DNA of 64,000 nt from Streptacidiphilus jeojiense (GCF_000719095.1 NZ_JOEH01000034.1:1-64000), one strand, 5' to 3'. Numbered from the stretch's first letter, positions 1 through 10,087 are shown. Notes: generated by a model not told the origin, from the letters alone. Numbers and translations are program-made.

Positions 1-300
1 TTGGCGTTGACTTTTGGCACGCTGTTGAGTTCTCAAGGTACGGACGCTTCCTTCGAGCGGCTTTCACACCAGCCCTCCGGGCGCTTCCTTCGTTTTCCAG
101 CTTAGCAGATTCGTTTCGGCCGGTCGAACCAGTCGAATTCCGTTTCCAGCTGCACTGGCGGCGAATTTCCCCGCCGTTGTCAGAAAGCTTATCAGGCTTT
201 CTGACCCGCTTTCGCGGCCCGCATCCCCGTCACAGCGCGAACAGCATCGACCCGGCATTTCTGCCAGATTCCCTGCTGGATTTCGACTGCCCGTGGGGGC
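1..300 (-). promoter_or_regulatory. rRNA operon leader and promoter region (genes off left edge)
   Basis: Read on the minus strand, positions 60-1 contain the stretch TTGAGAACTCAACAGCGTGCC followed by AAAAGTCAACGCC, typical of the region just before 16S rRNA in streptomycetes and probably containing the antitermination box. Upstream is a promoter-like pair TTCGAC (128-123), 18 nt, TAAGCT (104-99), with the downstream text GAAGGAAGCGCCCGGAGG also familiar from streptomycete rRNA leaders. A further -10-like TAAGCT (191-186) lies inside a perfect palindrome listed separately. The 16S gene should begin shortly beyond base 1. The identification rests on remembered leader sequences. Confidence 0.85.
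179..205. repeat. perfect 10-bp inverted repeat in rRNA promoter region
   Basis: GTCAGAAAGC, a 7-nt TTATCAG loop and GCTTTCTGAC form a perfect palindrome. On the minus strand the loop plus arm gives a -10-like TAAGCT. It could be an operator over an upstream rRNA promoter, or the terminator of the minus-strand gene ending at 362. There is no T-run, so the second reading is weak. Confidence 0.5.
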
Positions 301-361
301 GAGGTGTCAGAGACTACTCACCTGCCATGCGACTTGTCCAATCGCAGGCAACTGCTCGAAC

Positions 362-1003
362 CTACCCGGCCTCGGCAGGCCCGTCAACGGCTTTGCTGGG
401 GGGAGTTTCCAGCTGCTCCAGCTCGATGCCCGGGGCCGCCAGCAGGACGTCGCCGGCCAGGTGGACGATGCTCTCCTCGCCCGTGCCCAGGTCGGCGACG
501 CGGTAGCGCTCGACCAGGAGCGGGCCGCTGTCGGTGGCGTGGATGTCGGTGGCCTCAAGGGTCCAGCCCTGGTCGATGGTGTGCGGTGCCAGCACCGGAT
601 CGGTGAAGTGCACCAGGCGCAGCCGGGTCGCGCCGCCGGGCTGGAGCCGGAGCAGGCGGGCCGTGGCAACGAGGAAGGCCGGGGAGCGGCCCATGAAGGC
701 GTGGGCGCGCTCGGTGCCCTCGCGGGCGTGCTCGCCGGTGGGGTCGTCCTGGTGGCTGCGGACCCAGCTGAGGCCGTCCAGCAGGCCGCCTCGGATCTGC
801 CAGCCCCGGTGCCGGAGCTCCAGCCGGAGCGGGCGGCTGTGCAGGTCGAGGGTGAGGTCGATCGAGCCCTCGGGCTCGCCCGAGGCGGAGAAGGTCTGCG
901 CTGTGTAGCGCCAGCCGGACGGGCCGCGGGCGCAGCTGAAGCGTTCCTCGCCGAGAGGGGTGTCGTCGTGCGTGTCGTGGAAGGAGTAGCGGCCGCTGGG
1001 CAT
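362..1003 (-). CDS. conserved hypothetical protein (213 aa)
   Basis: I do not recognise the family. The protein is soluble, with no signal peptide or membrane segment, and is rich in alternating hydrophobic/polar stretches (for example RYSFHDTHDD near the N-terminus and TRLRLVHFTDP mid-protein) that suggest a beta-rich fold. It lies downstream of ahcY on the same strand but behind a strong hairpin (1031-1064), so it is probably transcribed separately. A TAGAGT hexamer 6 nt before the ATG fits a leaderless start, and no Shine-Dalgarno sequence is visible. Confidence 0.7.
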   Translation of the reverse strand: MPSGRYSFHDTHDDTPLGEERFSCARGPSGWRYTAQTFSASGEPEGSIDLTLDLHSRPLRLELRHRGWQIRGGLLDGLSWVRSHQDDPTGEHAREGTERAHAFMGRSPAFLVATARLLRLQPGGATRLRLVHFTDPVLAPHTIDQGWTLEATDIHATDSGPLLVERYRVADLGTGEESIVHLAGDVLLAAPGIELEQLETPPSKAVDGPAEAG

Positions 1004-1030
1004 GGTCCGACTCTATGGGTGGACAGCGGT

Positions 1031-1064
1031 GTGGCCGGCCTCCCGGGGTCGGGAGGCCGGCCAC
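1031..1064 (-). terminator. ahcY terminator hairpin
   Basis: A 14-bp perfect stem (GTGGCCGGCCTCCC and its complement) with a 6-nt GGGGTC loop lies 57 bases past the ahcY stop. It has no U-tract, which is normal for streptomycete terminators. Confidence 0.8.
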
Positions 1065-1120
1065 ACCAACGCTCACTGCAGACTACTCACAGCGCTACCG
1101 CTGTCAGTGCCGCTGCCGGA

Positions 1121-2569
<1,449 letters not shown>

Positions 2570-2969
2570 GCTTGGTCTCCATCGCTATCGCTACGAGGCG
2601 CCGGCTGCGCCGGCCCGGGCAGTGTGGACCGCAGGCACGACGAACAGCGCCGACGTCGCGCGGATGCGCGGGCCTGCGGGGTCGTACCTGGTGCGGCCCA
2701 GTGCGTCGGAGGCCCTCTCTCCCTCGGCTGGCCCGGAGCACGTCCTCCCTCGCGGGACGACCTGCCCGAACTCACCGACCGCCATCAGCAGCGACGTCTG
2801 GCTCTGTGACGAATCTACACCGACCCGCCGACGCGCTGCCCGCAGGACTGCAGGATTCGGCCTCGGGGGTGTGTGATGGATTCGAGAGGACAGGCGTACA
2901 TTCCGATACGCACGGTCGAATCTTCGTCCTGGGGCGCGTCCTGGGGACGCGGCGGATGGGGTGGAGTGG
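2570..2969. other. divergent intergenic region, ahcY leader
   Basis: About 400 bp separate ahcY (minus) from the YbjQ-like gene (plus). On the minus strand a TAGATT hexamer (2817-2812) could be the ahcY -10 element, which would leave a long GC-rich leader. I looked for an SAH riboswitch core (GAGGAGCGCUGC paired with AGGCUCG) and did not find a convincing one. No ORF here is believable. Confidence 0.5.
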
Positions 2970-3989
2970 ATGTCGGTGCCTTGGAGCGGCAGCGGGCTGC
3001 CGCCTGCGGCCGCTGAGCGCATGGCCGAGGTCAGGGCGAGCGGGACCTGGACCTCGGCATTGTCGACCGGGGAGTTCGCGGCGATCCGTTCGGTCGGGTT
3101 CGAGCCGGTCGGGCAGGTGATGGGGTCGGCGGTCTACCACGTCGGCCGGAGCGGCCGCTACTGGGGCTATCACGACTGCCTCTTCCCCGGAGCCGGCTAC
3201 GGCTTCAGCTACGGCAATGTGGGCAACGCGCCGATCGCGGTGTCCGGGCAGGGGTCGCCGGCTGCGGCGCTGGTGGCCGTCTTCAACAACGCACGGCAGA
3301 GCGCGCTGCAGCGGATGACGGCGGAGTGCCTGGCGCTGGGCGGCGACGGGGTGGTGTCGGCGGCCCTCACCATGGCCCCGTTCGCGGCCCAGCCGAACTG
3401 CCTGGAGTTCAAGGTGATCGGGACGGCGGTACGGGCGCAGGGGCCGGTGCGGCCGAAGCACCCGTTCACCTCGCACCTGGACGGGCAGGGCTTCGGCAAA
3501 CTGGTCGCCTCCGGGTGGGTGCCGGTCGAGCTGCTGGTGGGGATGTCGATCGGAGTGCGCCACGACGACTACCGCACCCAGTCGCAGAGCTACTCCTGGC
3601 GCAATATCGAGGTGACCGGGTGGAGCGACCTGATCCACGAGGTCCGCTCCGACGCCCGCCGGCAGCTGCAGCTCCAGGGCTCCCGGCAGGGCGGCGACGC
3701 GGTCATCATGGCCAGCAGCGATCTGCGGGTCTGGCGCGAGTCCTGCCTGCGCGCCCGCAACCGCAGCAACTCCGAGCAGGAGGACCATGTCGCCGAGTCG
3801 ACGATGGTGGGCACCACCATCGCCAGGTTCAAGGCCCGGCGCGAGCCTCCCCGGACGCTCTCGGTGATGCCTCTGGGCGACCGCGGCGAGCTGCTGAAGC
3901 GGCGGCTGGCCGCCGTCGCGTCCAGCCCCTACGGGGACCGGGCGCAGTACCAGCGGCTGGTGCAGGAACTGAACGAGACGGGTGGCTAG
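2970..3989 (+). CDS. YbjQ-like (DUF74) tandem-domain protein A
   Basis: A protein of 339 aa with two diverged YbjQ/DUF74 units (pentameric fold often annotated heavy-metal binding; true role unclear). Unit 1 contains LSTGEFAAIRSVGFEPVGQVMGS and the helix with ALQRMTAECLALGGDGVV; unit 2 begins at HPFTSHLDGQGFGKLVASGW. The second unit ends in a basic, non-family tail (RRLAAVASSPYGDRAQ). No signal peptide. The ATG at 2970 has GGTGGAG just upstream; an in-frame GTG at 2961 is the alternative start. It heads a probable three-gene operon with the next two genes. A metal-related role is only a family-level guess. Confidence 0.75.
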   Translation: MSVPWSGSGLPPAAAERMAEVRASGTWTSALSTGEFAAIRSVGFEPVGQVMGSAVYHVGRSGRYWGYHDCLFPGAGYGFSYGNVGNAPIAVSGQGSPAAALVAVFNNARQSALQRMTAECLALGGDGVVSAALTMAPFAAQPNCLEFKVIGTAVRAQGPVRPKHPFTSHLDGQGFGKLVASGWVPVELLVGMSIGVRHDDYRTQSQSYSWRNIEVTGWSDLIHEVRSDARRQLQLQGSRQGGDAVIMASSDLRVWRESCLRARNRSNSEQEDHVAESTMVGTTIARFKARREPPRTLSVMPLGDRGELLKRRLAAVASSPYGDRAQYQRLVQELNETGG

Positions 3990-4030
3990 CGCCTCCGGGC
4001 CACCGGCCGGCCGAACCCACTGGAACCAAA

Positions 4031-4054
4031 CCGACTGTCCGACCGACTGTCCGA
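4031..4054. repeat. perfect 12-bp tandem duplication
   Basis: CCGACTGTCCGA occurs twice head-to-tail in the 93-bp gap before the second YbjQ-like gene. It could be a regulatory site pair or simple slippage. Confidence 0.7.
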
Positions 4055-4082
4055 ACTGCTTGGTGTGACGAGGGGTAGCGAG

Positions 4083-4913
4083 ATGACGAACACGGAGCCG
4101 AACGCCCAGGGTGTTCCGGCAGATGCGATGCGGCGGCTGGCCGAGCTGGAGCCGGGCAAGCCCGGTTCGATCTTCACCAGTGACCTGTCGGTGAACGAGT
4201 TCCTGCTGGTGCGGGAGGCCGGCTTCAAGCCGATCGGCCTGGTGCTGGGCAGCTCGATCTACCACGTGGGCATCCAGATCGGCCGCTGGGGCAAGAACCA
4301 GGAACTGGAGACGCTCAGTCAGGCCATGTACCACGCCCGCGAGTTGGCCATGACCCGGATGGAGGCCGAGGCCGCGGCGCTGGGCGCGGACGGGATCGTC
4401 GGGGTGCGGCTCACGGTCGAGGCGCGCGAGTTCGGCAACGACGTGGCCGAATTCATCGCGATCGGCACCGCCGTGAAGGCGGACAACCCGCCCCCCGGCG
4501 GTGGCAGCTGGCGGAACAACAAGGGCCAGCCCTTCACCTCGGACCTGTCCGGCCAGGACTTCTGGACCCTGATCCGGGCCGGCTACGCACCGCTGGGCAT
4601 GGTGATGGGCACCTGCGTCTACCACATCGCCCACCAGAAGATGGGCGCGGTCTTCTCCAACCTCGGCAAGAACGTGGAGATCGAGCAGTTCACCCAGGCC
4701 CTCTACGACGCCCGCGAGCTGGCCATGGCGCGGATGCAGGCGGAGGCGGAGGCGCTGCACGCCGAGGGCGTCGTCGGTGTGCAGCTGAACGCGCACAACC
4801 ACCGCTGGGGCGGTCACACCACCGAGTTCTTCTCCATCGGCACGGCGGTGCGCCCGCTGCGGGCCGACCACGAGATCGAGCGGCCGACGATGGTGCTGAG
4901 CCTCGACGGGTGA
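4083..4913 (+). CDS. YbjQ-like (DUF74) tandem-domain protein B
   Basis: A paralogue of the preceding gene (276 aa) with two better-conserved YbjQ/DUF74 units: FTSDLSVNEFLLVREAGFKPIG to FIAIGTAVK, then FTSDLSGQDFWTLIRAGYAPLG to FFSIGTAVR. Each carries the helix motif YxARELAMxRMxAEAxAL followed by GVVGVQL-type strands. The start is set at the ATG with GAGGGG 7 nt upstream; the GTG 18 nt earlier lacks a ribosome site. It is cytosolic. The repeated 'FTSDLS' opening in both units indicates internal duplication, so genes A and B together hold four copies of the domain. Confidence 0.8.
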   Translation: MTNTEPNAQGVPADAMRRLAELEPGKPGSIFTSDLSVNEFLLVREAGFKPIGLVLGSSIYHVGIQIGRWGKNQELETLSQAMYHARELAMTRMEAEAAALGADGIVGVRLTVEAREFGNDVAEFIAIGTAVKADNPPPGGGSWRNNKGQPFTSDLSGQDFWTLIRAGYAPLGMVMGTCVYHIAHQKMGAVFSNLGKNVEIEQFTQALYDARELAMARMQAEAEALHAEGVVGVQLNAHNHRWGGHTTEFFSIGTAVRPLRADHEIERPTMVLSLDG

Positions 4914-4971
4914 GAAGCTTCCAAGGTCCGGTTGGTGTTGACGCAGGGATGGACGACGCAGGGGATGGACG

Positions 4972-5460
4972 ATGAGTGAGCAGGACCCGTTGCCCGCGCG
5001 GCCGGAGGACCTGAACGGCAGCGTCGAGGGCGCGGACGGTGCCGTCGACGGCGTGGCCGAGGCTCCGGAGGCGTCGATCGACATGCTGGCGGCCGCGTTG
5101 CGCCAGGACTCGGCGGACCTGGACATCTATGTCAGGGTGCTGACCGATTCGCTGGCCGACGCGCTGCCGCCCGGGTCGGTGGCCTTCGAGCGCAAGCGGT
5201 CGGTCGGGGACCGGCTGGCCGGCCGGGAGGGCAGGGTCGAGAAGCTCGAGGTCTCACTGGACGACCGGCGGCTGATCCTCACCCTGGCGCACGGACGCCC
5301 CCAGGGCGAGGTCGCCACCGTGGTGCGCGGGGTCGTGCTGTCCCGCAAGCCGGTGGCCCTGGACGAGTGGGCCACCGCGCTGGCGACTGCGGTCTCGCTG
5401 CGGGCACGCTCCGACGCCCGGGCCCGGGCCGCACTGCAGAAGCTGGTGCTCGGGGGCTGA
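4972..5460 (+). CDS. hypothetical protein (162 aa), third gene of YbjQ-like operon
   Basis: Unrecognised family. An acidic, disordered N-terminus (about 35 residues, many E, D and G) is followed by a compact alpha/beta region (ALRQDSADLDIYVRVLTDSLADALPPG, then VEKLEVSLDDRRLILTLAHG). It ends with an Arg/Ala helix. No membrane segment. An AGGGGA ribosome site lies upstream. It follows the YbjQ-like gene by 58 bp and has the same orientation, so a shared function is likely but unknown. The gap contains an imperfect doubled GACGCAGGGATGGAC. Confidence 0.7.
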   Translation: MSEQDPLPARPEDLNGSVEGADGAVDGVAEAPEASIDMLAAALRQDSADLDIYVRVLTDSLADALPPGSVAFERKRSVGDRLAGREGRVEKLEVSLDDRRLILTLAHGRPQGEVATVVRGVVLSRKPVALDEWATALATAVSLRARSDARARAALQKLVLGG

Positions 5461-5540
5461 CCCCGGCGGCTCGTCCGAGGGGTTCAGCGAGGGGGTTCAG
5501 CGAGGGGTTCGACCCGGCATCACTCGTCCGAGTGGTATTC

Positions 5541-5577
5541 GCCCCGGGTTCCGGTCTTTTCCGCCGGAACCCGGGGC
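5541..5577. terminator. bidirectional terminator between convergent genes
   Basis: A 14-bp perfect stem GCCCCGGGTTCCGG / CCGGAACCCGGGGC with a 9-nt T-rich loop lies between the 162-aa gene (plus) and manA (minus). Confidence 0.85.
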
Positions 5578-5599
5578 GTCTGTCGGTCCCCGGGTGTAC

Positions 5600-6868
5600 T
5601 TATTGGGTCAGCGAGACCGTGGCACGGAACACCGTGCTGCGGGCTCCGGCGGATGCCCCGGTGACGAGCAGGTCGGTACCTCGGCCGTGGGCGGGAATGA
5701 ACGCGGATTCACCGCGACGAAGAGTGAGTGAGCTACCGTCCGCGTCGGTGAGGACCGCGGTCCCCTCGGTGCAGAGCAGGATCTGCGGGGTCCTCGTGGG
5801 AATGCGGTGGCTGCCGGCGTCGGCCGGGTCCAGCAGGTAGCGGGAGAGCCGGAACTCGTCGATGGGCGTCGGGTAGAGCTCCTCGCCGTCCGAGTCGGGG
5901 ACCGGGACGGGGCGCAGCACGCCGGGGTCGGTGCTGCGGAAGTGAACGATACGGAGCAGTTCGGGGACGTCCACGTGCTTGGGCGTCAGCCCGCAGCGGA
6001 GCACATTGTCCGAGTTGGCCATGAGTTCGACGCCGATGCCGCTGAGGTAGGCGTGCGGGATCCCGGCGCCGAGATAGAGCGCCTCGCCCGGCTGCAGCCG
6101 GACGTGGTTGAGGAGCAGCGCCGCGATGGCCCCGGGGTCGTCCGGGAACGCACGGCCGAGGGCGGCGTAGGAAGCCAGGGCGGAGTGGATCTCCGCGGAC
6201 AGGTCGCCGGGCCGGTCCGCGGCGGCGCGCTCCAGGGCGGCGGCGGTGTCGGCCACGGTTTCGCGGACCCTGGCCGGGTCGGTGGTGAGGACGAGGGTCA
6301 GCGCCTCGCGGAGGGCCTCCTCCTCGGGCTTGGAGCGCAGGACCTCGACCAGTTGCGCGAGTGCGGGTACGGCCAGGCTCTCCAGGAGCCGTGCGGTCTC
6401 GTGCGGTGCGCGGAATCCGCAGAGCCCTTCGAACGCGCCGGCGTCGGCGTCGTCGAGGGCGCAGATGAGTTCGGGCTTGTGGTTGGCGTCCTTGTAGTTG
6501 CGGTAGGGGGCGTCGATGGGCACGCCGCGGCGCTCCTCGTCGGCGAACCCGGCCTTGGCCTGCTCCAGATCCGGGTGGACCTGGAGCGAGAGCGGCTCGC
6601 CCGCGGCCAGGACCTTGAGGAGGAAGGGAAGGGTGGGGCCGAAGCGCTCCACGACCGCTGAGCCGAGCTCGCCCTCGGGGTCGGCGGCGATGACGGCGTC
6701 CAGGGTCTGCGGACCACGCTCCCGGGCGACGGTGGAGGGCGCGCCGGGGTGGGCGCCCATCCACAGCTCGGCCTGCGGCTCGCCGGTGGCCGGGGTGCCG
6801 AGCAGGGCCGGCAGGGCGGTACGGGAACCCCAGGCGTAGGGACGGATGGTGTTGCTGAGGCGGTCCAC
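5600..6868 (-). CDS. manA: mannose-6-phosphate isomerase, class I
   Basis: Cytosolic zinc enzyme interconverting fructose-6-phosphate and mannose-6-phosphate, feeding GDP-mannose for glycoproteins, glycolipids and the glycosyltransferases nearby. The N-terminus DRLSNTIRPYAWGS, the zinc-site region LQVHPD, and NYKDANHKPELICAL identify a type I PMI; the cupin C-terminal half contains GIPHAYLSGIGVELMANSDNVLRCGLT. The GTG at 6868 is preferred because AGGAA precedes it and it gives the usual start; a TTG start at 6895 has no ribosome site. It is the last gene of the manB-Trm112-TobH-manA run. Confidence 0.95.
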   Translation of the reverse strand: MDRLSNTIRPYAWGSRTALPALLGTPATGEPQAELWMGAHPGAPSTVARERGPQTLDAVIAADPEGELGSAVVERFGPTLPFLLKVLAAGEPLSLQVHPDLEQAKAGFADEERRGVPIDAPYRNYKDANHKPELICALDDADAGAFEGLCGFRAPHETARLLESLAVPALAQLVEVLRSKPEEEALREALTLVLTTDPARVRETVADTAAALERAAADRPGDLSAEIHSALASYAALGRAFPDDPGAIAALLLNHVRLQPGEALYLGAGIPHAYLSGIGVELMANSDNVLRCGLTPKHVDVPELLRIVHFRSTDPGVLRPVPVPDSDGEELYPTPIDEFRLSRYLLDPADAGSHRIPTRTPQILLCTEGTAVLTDADGSSLTLRRGESAFIPAHGRGTDLLVTGASAGARSTVFRATVSLTQ

Positions 6869-6949
6869 GGTGAGATTCCTGATTCTGGCGGTCAATGAGA
6901 GGAGGTTCCGGTGGTCGGCCGTTCCACGGGAGTTCTGTCCATGGGAGTT

Positions 6950-8278
6950 CTAGGTGTCGGCCGGTGCCGCTCCGGCGGCGACGTCGGCGGCGCCGGAGGA
7001 GGCGAGACCGAGGTAGGCGGCGGCGAAGTCGGTCAGGGCGACGAGTTCCGCGATCGCTTCCAGGTCGTCGGAGTGCGCGCTGACCAGCTCGCCGACGGCG
7101 ATCTGATGGTCCGTGGCCAGGCGTCGCGCCCGGGCCAGGATCCGACGCGAGGTCGGCGGCCGGGACGGGCCGCGGTCGACCTGCTGGTCGGCCCGTTCGT
7201 CGACGGCGGGGTCCGAGCGGTGATCCGAGCGGTGGTCGGGTTGCGGGTCGAGGTACTGGTCGGGGTGCTGCTCCGGCTCCGGCGAGCGGTGCAGCAGCAG
7301 CACCTTGAGCCTGAGCTCGGCCCCGTCCTCGGTCCGGTCCCGGAAGAAGTCGTCCTCGTCGGGATCGGGCGCGAGGTGTCCGGCCAGCAGGCCGTACTGG
7401 GTGCTCAGGGCCTCGGGCAGGGTTGCCGGGACGGCCGGGCGACCCGCCAGGTCGGCCAGCACGGCGGCGAACCTCAGGGCCACCGCTCCGGTGCAGGGGC
7501 CGTCGCTCCACAGCAGCGGCAGCACCCCGTCGAGTTGCACCGCGAGGGTCTTGGCCGGGTTGCCATAGGTCTCCGCGCCGGGCCGGCAGCGCACCGCGAC
7601 CTCGTCGAGCCGGTCGGCCGCGGCCTGCACCGAGCCGGGCCCGGCATCGACCACTCCGACCAGGTCGGTCAGGGCGAGGGCCGGGGCGAGCAGACCCCAG
7701 AGCGACGAGGGGAGCTCCCGGGGCAGGTCACCCTCCCGGAACGCGGTGCGGTGGCCCGGTGCCCCGGTCGGGGGCACGAAGGGCAGTGGCAGGCCCCGGG
7801 TCTGCAGCGCCGCCTCGGAGAGCGGGCTGTCCGCCGGGGCGACGACGACGTTGGAGCAGCCGCGGGCATAGCCCTGCTCCAGCAGGGAGACCAGGCCGGG
7901 CTCGGTCCCGGTGCCGGACAGCGCGAGCAGCAGATCGGACGGTCCTGCCCAACCGGGCAGGTTCCACACCAGGGCGGAAGTGAAGGCGATGGCGGAGCCT
8001 GCGGGGTCGTCCGCGGTGCTCGGGCGGAGCACGGTGACCGGACAGCTGCCGTTGCCGAGGGCGGCGAGCAGTTCCCCGGCCAGGGCGGCGGTGCCGTGGC
8101 CGGCGACGAAGACCGCCCGGGGCCGCCCTTCGGGGTTGAGCCGGTCGAGGCCGGCTTCCCCGGCCAAGCGGACCGCGGTGCGCACGGTGGCCCCGGCGGA
8201 GGCCAGATCGAGCAGGACCTCGGTGTCGTCGGCACGCGCCAACTCATCGGGGTTGTCGAGCACCCATTCCTCGATCAT
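6950..8278 (-). CDS. SIS-domain protein, TobH/phosphosugar-isomerase-like
   Basis: A 442-aa protein with an N-terminal SIS (sugar isomerase) fold: RAVFVAGHGTAALAGELLAAL, then DLLLALSGTGTEPGLVSLLEQ, and a second isomerase-like half with GETYGNPAK-type text. The C-terminal 100 residues include a His/Asp/Gln-rich linker (PEPEQHPDQYLDPQPDHRSDHRSD) before a helical end. Actinobacteria keep this gene between manB and manA, where it is annotated TobH or bifunctional phosphoglucose/phosphomannose isomerase-like. Position suggests phosphosugar handling. The catalytic Glu/His of true isomerases cannot be assigned with confidence, so it may be a binding or regulatory SIS protein. Minus-strand neighbours are 34 and 81 bp away. 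Confidence 0.8.
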   Translation of the reverse strand: MIEEWVLDNPDELARADDTEVLLDLASAGATVRTAVRLAGEAGLDRLNPEGRPRAVFVAGHGTAALAGELLAALGNGSCPVTVLRPSTADDPAGSAIAFTSALVWNLPGWAGPSDLLLALSGTGTEPGLVSLLEQGYARGCSNVVVAPADSPLSEAALQTRGLPLPFVPPTGAPGHRTAFREGDLPRELPSSLWGLLAPALALTDLVGVVDAGPGSVQAAADRLDEVAVRCRPGAETYGNPAKTLAVQLDGVLPLLWSDGPCTGAVALRFAAVLADLAGRPAVPATLPEALSTQYGLLAGHLAPDPDEDDFFRDRTEDGAELRLKVLLLHRSPEPEQHPDQYLDPQPDHRSDHRSDPAVDERADQQVDRGPSRPPTSRRILARARRLATDHQIAVGELVSAHSDDLEAIAELVALTDFAAAYLGLASSGAADVAAGAAPADT

Positions 8279-8312
8279 GCGTTGGCCTCCCGGGCGGGGA
8301 CGGTGGCGGCGG

Positions 8313-8483
8313 TCAGGCCGAGCGCCGGGCCTCGTCGATGAGCAGCACCGGGATGCCGTCGCGTACGGGGTAGGCCAGGCCGCAGTCGGCGGAGGTGCAG
8401 ATGAGTTCCTGCTCCGACTCGCGCAGCGGGGAGTGGCACTGCGGGCAGGCGAAGATCTCCAGCAGGGCGGGGTCGATGCTCAT
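8313..8483 (-). CDS. Trm112-family zinc-ribbon protein (56 aa)
   Basis: A small Trm112/YcaR-like protein. Zinc ligands are C13, C16, C29 and C34 (CPQC ... CTSADC), followed by the family signature LAYPVRDGIPVLLIDEAR. Trm112 partners activate methyltransferases in eukaryotes and archaea; in actinobacteria the partner is not known. The ATG is preceded by GGAGCG. A longer frame reads upstream but has no matching family length. It sits between manB and the SIS gene. Confidence 0.9.
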   Translation of the reverse strand: MSIDPALLEIFACPQCHSPLRESEQELICTSADCGLAYPVRDGIPVLLIDEARRSA

Positions 8484-8550
8484 GGCCGGTGCGCTCCGAG
8501 AGGGGACGGGAGGGATGGGGACAGGGGCGGCGTTCCGCCCCTGGTGGCTA

Positions 8551-8604
8551 CCGTACCGCCGCCGCCCGGCAGGCCGGGACGGCAGGGGCACGGCGGCGGT
8601 ACGG
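8551..8604 (-). terminator. long hairpin between manB and the Trm112-like gene
   Basis: A 14-bp perfect outer stem CCGTACCGCCGCCG / CGGCGGCGGTACGG encloses 26 nt that contain a second hairpin CCCGGC-AG-GCCGGG. It lies after the manB stop and before the next gene, so it could terminate manB mRNA or lower downstream expression. Confidence 0.7.
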
Positions 8605-8701
8605 GACACAGCAGTTCGGCGCGGGCCGGGCCGGCCGGCCCGGAAAGACCGGTAGACCCGGCCGGACCGACTGACCGACGGACCGTCAGATCGACGGGCC
8701 G

Positions 8702-10087
8702 TCAGCCGCGGACGATGGCGAGCACGTCGTCGCGGACCTTCGCCATGGTCGCCTCGTCGCGGGCCTCGACATTGAGCCGGAGCAGCGGCTCGGTGTTGGA
8801 GGCACGGAGGTTGAACCACCAGTCCCCGGCGGTGACGGTCATACCGTCGAGCTCGTCGAAGGTCACCCCCGGGGTCGCGGCGTAGGCCTCGCGGACGGCG
8901 GCGCTGCTCGCGGCCTGGTCCGCGACGGTGCTGTTGATCTCGCCGGAGGCGGCGTAGCGGTCGTACTCGGCCACCAGCTCGGACAGGGTGCCCTGCTGGG
9001 TGCCGAGGGCGGCCAGCACGTGCATGGCGGCCAGCATGCCGGTGTCGGCGCGCCAGAAGTCGCGGAAGTAGTAGTGCGCGGAGTGCTCGCCGCCGAAGAC
9101 GGCGCCGGTGCGGGCCATCTCCTGCTTGATGAAGGAGTGTCCGACGCGGGTCCGGACGACCTTGCCGCCGTGCTCGCGGACGACCTCGGGGACGCTCCAG
9201 GAGGTGATCAGATTGTGGATGATCGTCGGCTGCTCCTCACCGTCCGCCTTGGCCCGGGCCAGTTCGCGCACGGCGACCAGGGCGGTGATGGCGGAGGGCG
9301 AGACCGGCTCGCCGCGCTCGTCGACGACGAAGCAGCGGTCGGCGTCGCCGTCGAAGGCGAGACCGATGTCGGCGCCCACCTCGCGGACCTTGGCCTGCAG
9401 ATCGACCAGGTTCTTCGGGTCCAGCGGGTTGGCCTCGTGGTTGGGGAAGGTGCCGTCGAGCTCGAAGTACATCGGCACGATCTCCAGCGGGAGGCCGCCG
9501 AGCACGGTGGGAACGGTGTGGCCGCCCATGCCGTTGCCCGCGTCCACGGCGACCTTCAACGGACGGATGCCGCTGAGGTCGACCAGCCCGTTCAGGTGGT
9601 CGGCGTAGGGCTGCAGCTCGTCCTGCTGGGTGATGGTCCCGGTAGCGGCGTCCGAGGCGGGGACGGTGACGGTGTCGTCCTCGGCGGTCCAGGACTCGAC
9701 CAGTTCGCGGATCTCCACCAGGCCGGTGTCCTCGCCGACCGGGGAGGCGCCGGCCCGGCACATCTTGATGCCGTTGTACTGGGCCGGGTTGTGGCTCGCG
9801 GTGAACATGGCGCCGGGCAGGTCGAGCTTGCCGCTGGCGAAGTAGAGCTGGTCGGTGGAGCAGAGACCGATCTCGACCACGTCGGCGCCCTGGGCCGCGG
9901 CCCCCTCGGCGAAGGCGCGGGACAGCCCCGGGGAGGACGGGCGCATGTCGTGTCCGGTGACGATCGCGTCCGCACCGGTGACGAGTACGAAAGCGGCACC
10001 GAAGGCGCGGGCGAGCGGCACGTCCCACTGGTCGGGGACGACGCCGCGCACGTCGTACGCCTTCACGATCTGCTTCAGGTCACGCAC
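8702..10087 (-). CDS. manB: phosphomannomutase/phosphoglucomutase
   Basis: Cytosolic alpha-D-phosphohexomutase converting mannose-6-P to mannose-1-P (and probably glucose phosphates). 461 aa is normal. Catalytic phosphoserine loop TASHNPAQYNGIK, metal loop DGDADRCFVVDE, sugar-binding loop GGEHSAHYYFRDF and phosphate-binding RASNTEPLLRLN are all present. GTG start with GGAG about 9 nt upstream. It forms a minus-strand series with DUF3499 upstream and Trm112-like, SIS and manA downstream, supplying activated mannose. Confidence 0.96.
   Translation of the reverse strand: MRDLKQIVKAYDVRGVVPDQWDVPLARAFGAAFVLVTGADAIVTGHDMRPSSPGLSRAFAEGAAAQGADVVEIGLCSTDQLYFASGKLDLPGAMFTASHNPAQYNGIKMCRAGASPVGEDTGLVEIRELVESWTAEDDTVTVPASDAATGTITQQDELQPYADHLNGLVDLSGIRPLKVAVDAGNGMGGHTVPTVLGGLPLEIVPMYFELDGTFPNHEANPLDPKNLVDLQAKVREVGADIGLAFDGDADRCFVVDERGEPVSPSAITALVAVRELARAKADGEEQPTIIHNLITSWSVPEVVREHGGKVVRTRVGHSFIKQEMARTGAVFGGEHSAHYYFRDFWRADTGMLAAMHVLAALGTQQGTLSELVAEYDRYAASGEINSTVADQAASSAAVREAYAATPGVTFDELDGMTVTAGDWWFNLRASNTEPLLRLNVEARDEATMAKVRDDVLAIVRG

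Noticed and set aside
2570..2820. SAH riboswitch upstream of ahcY
   Set aside because: No GAGGAGCGCUGC/AGGCUCG core or its pseudoknot partner could be found on the ahcY sense strand.
8524..8541. GGGGCGG-CGTT-CCGCCCC hairpin as a separate terminator
   Set aside because: Too close to the larger 8551-8604 hairpin to assign its own role; probably part of the same structured region.
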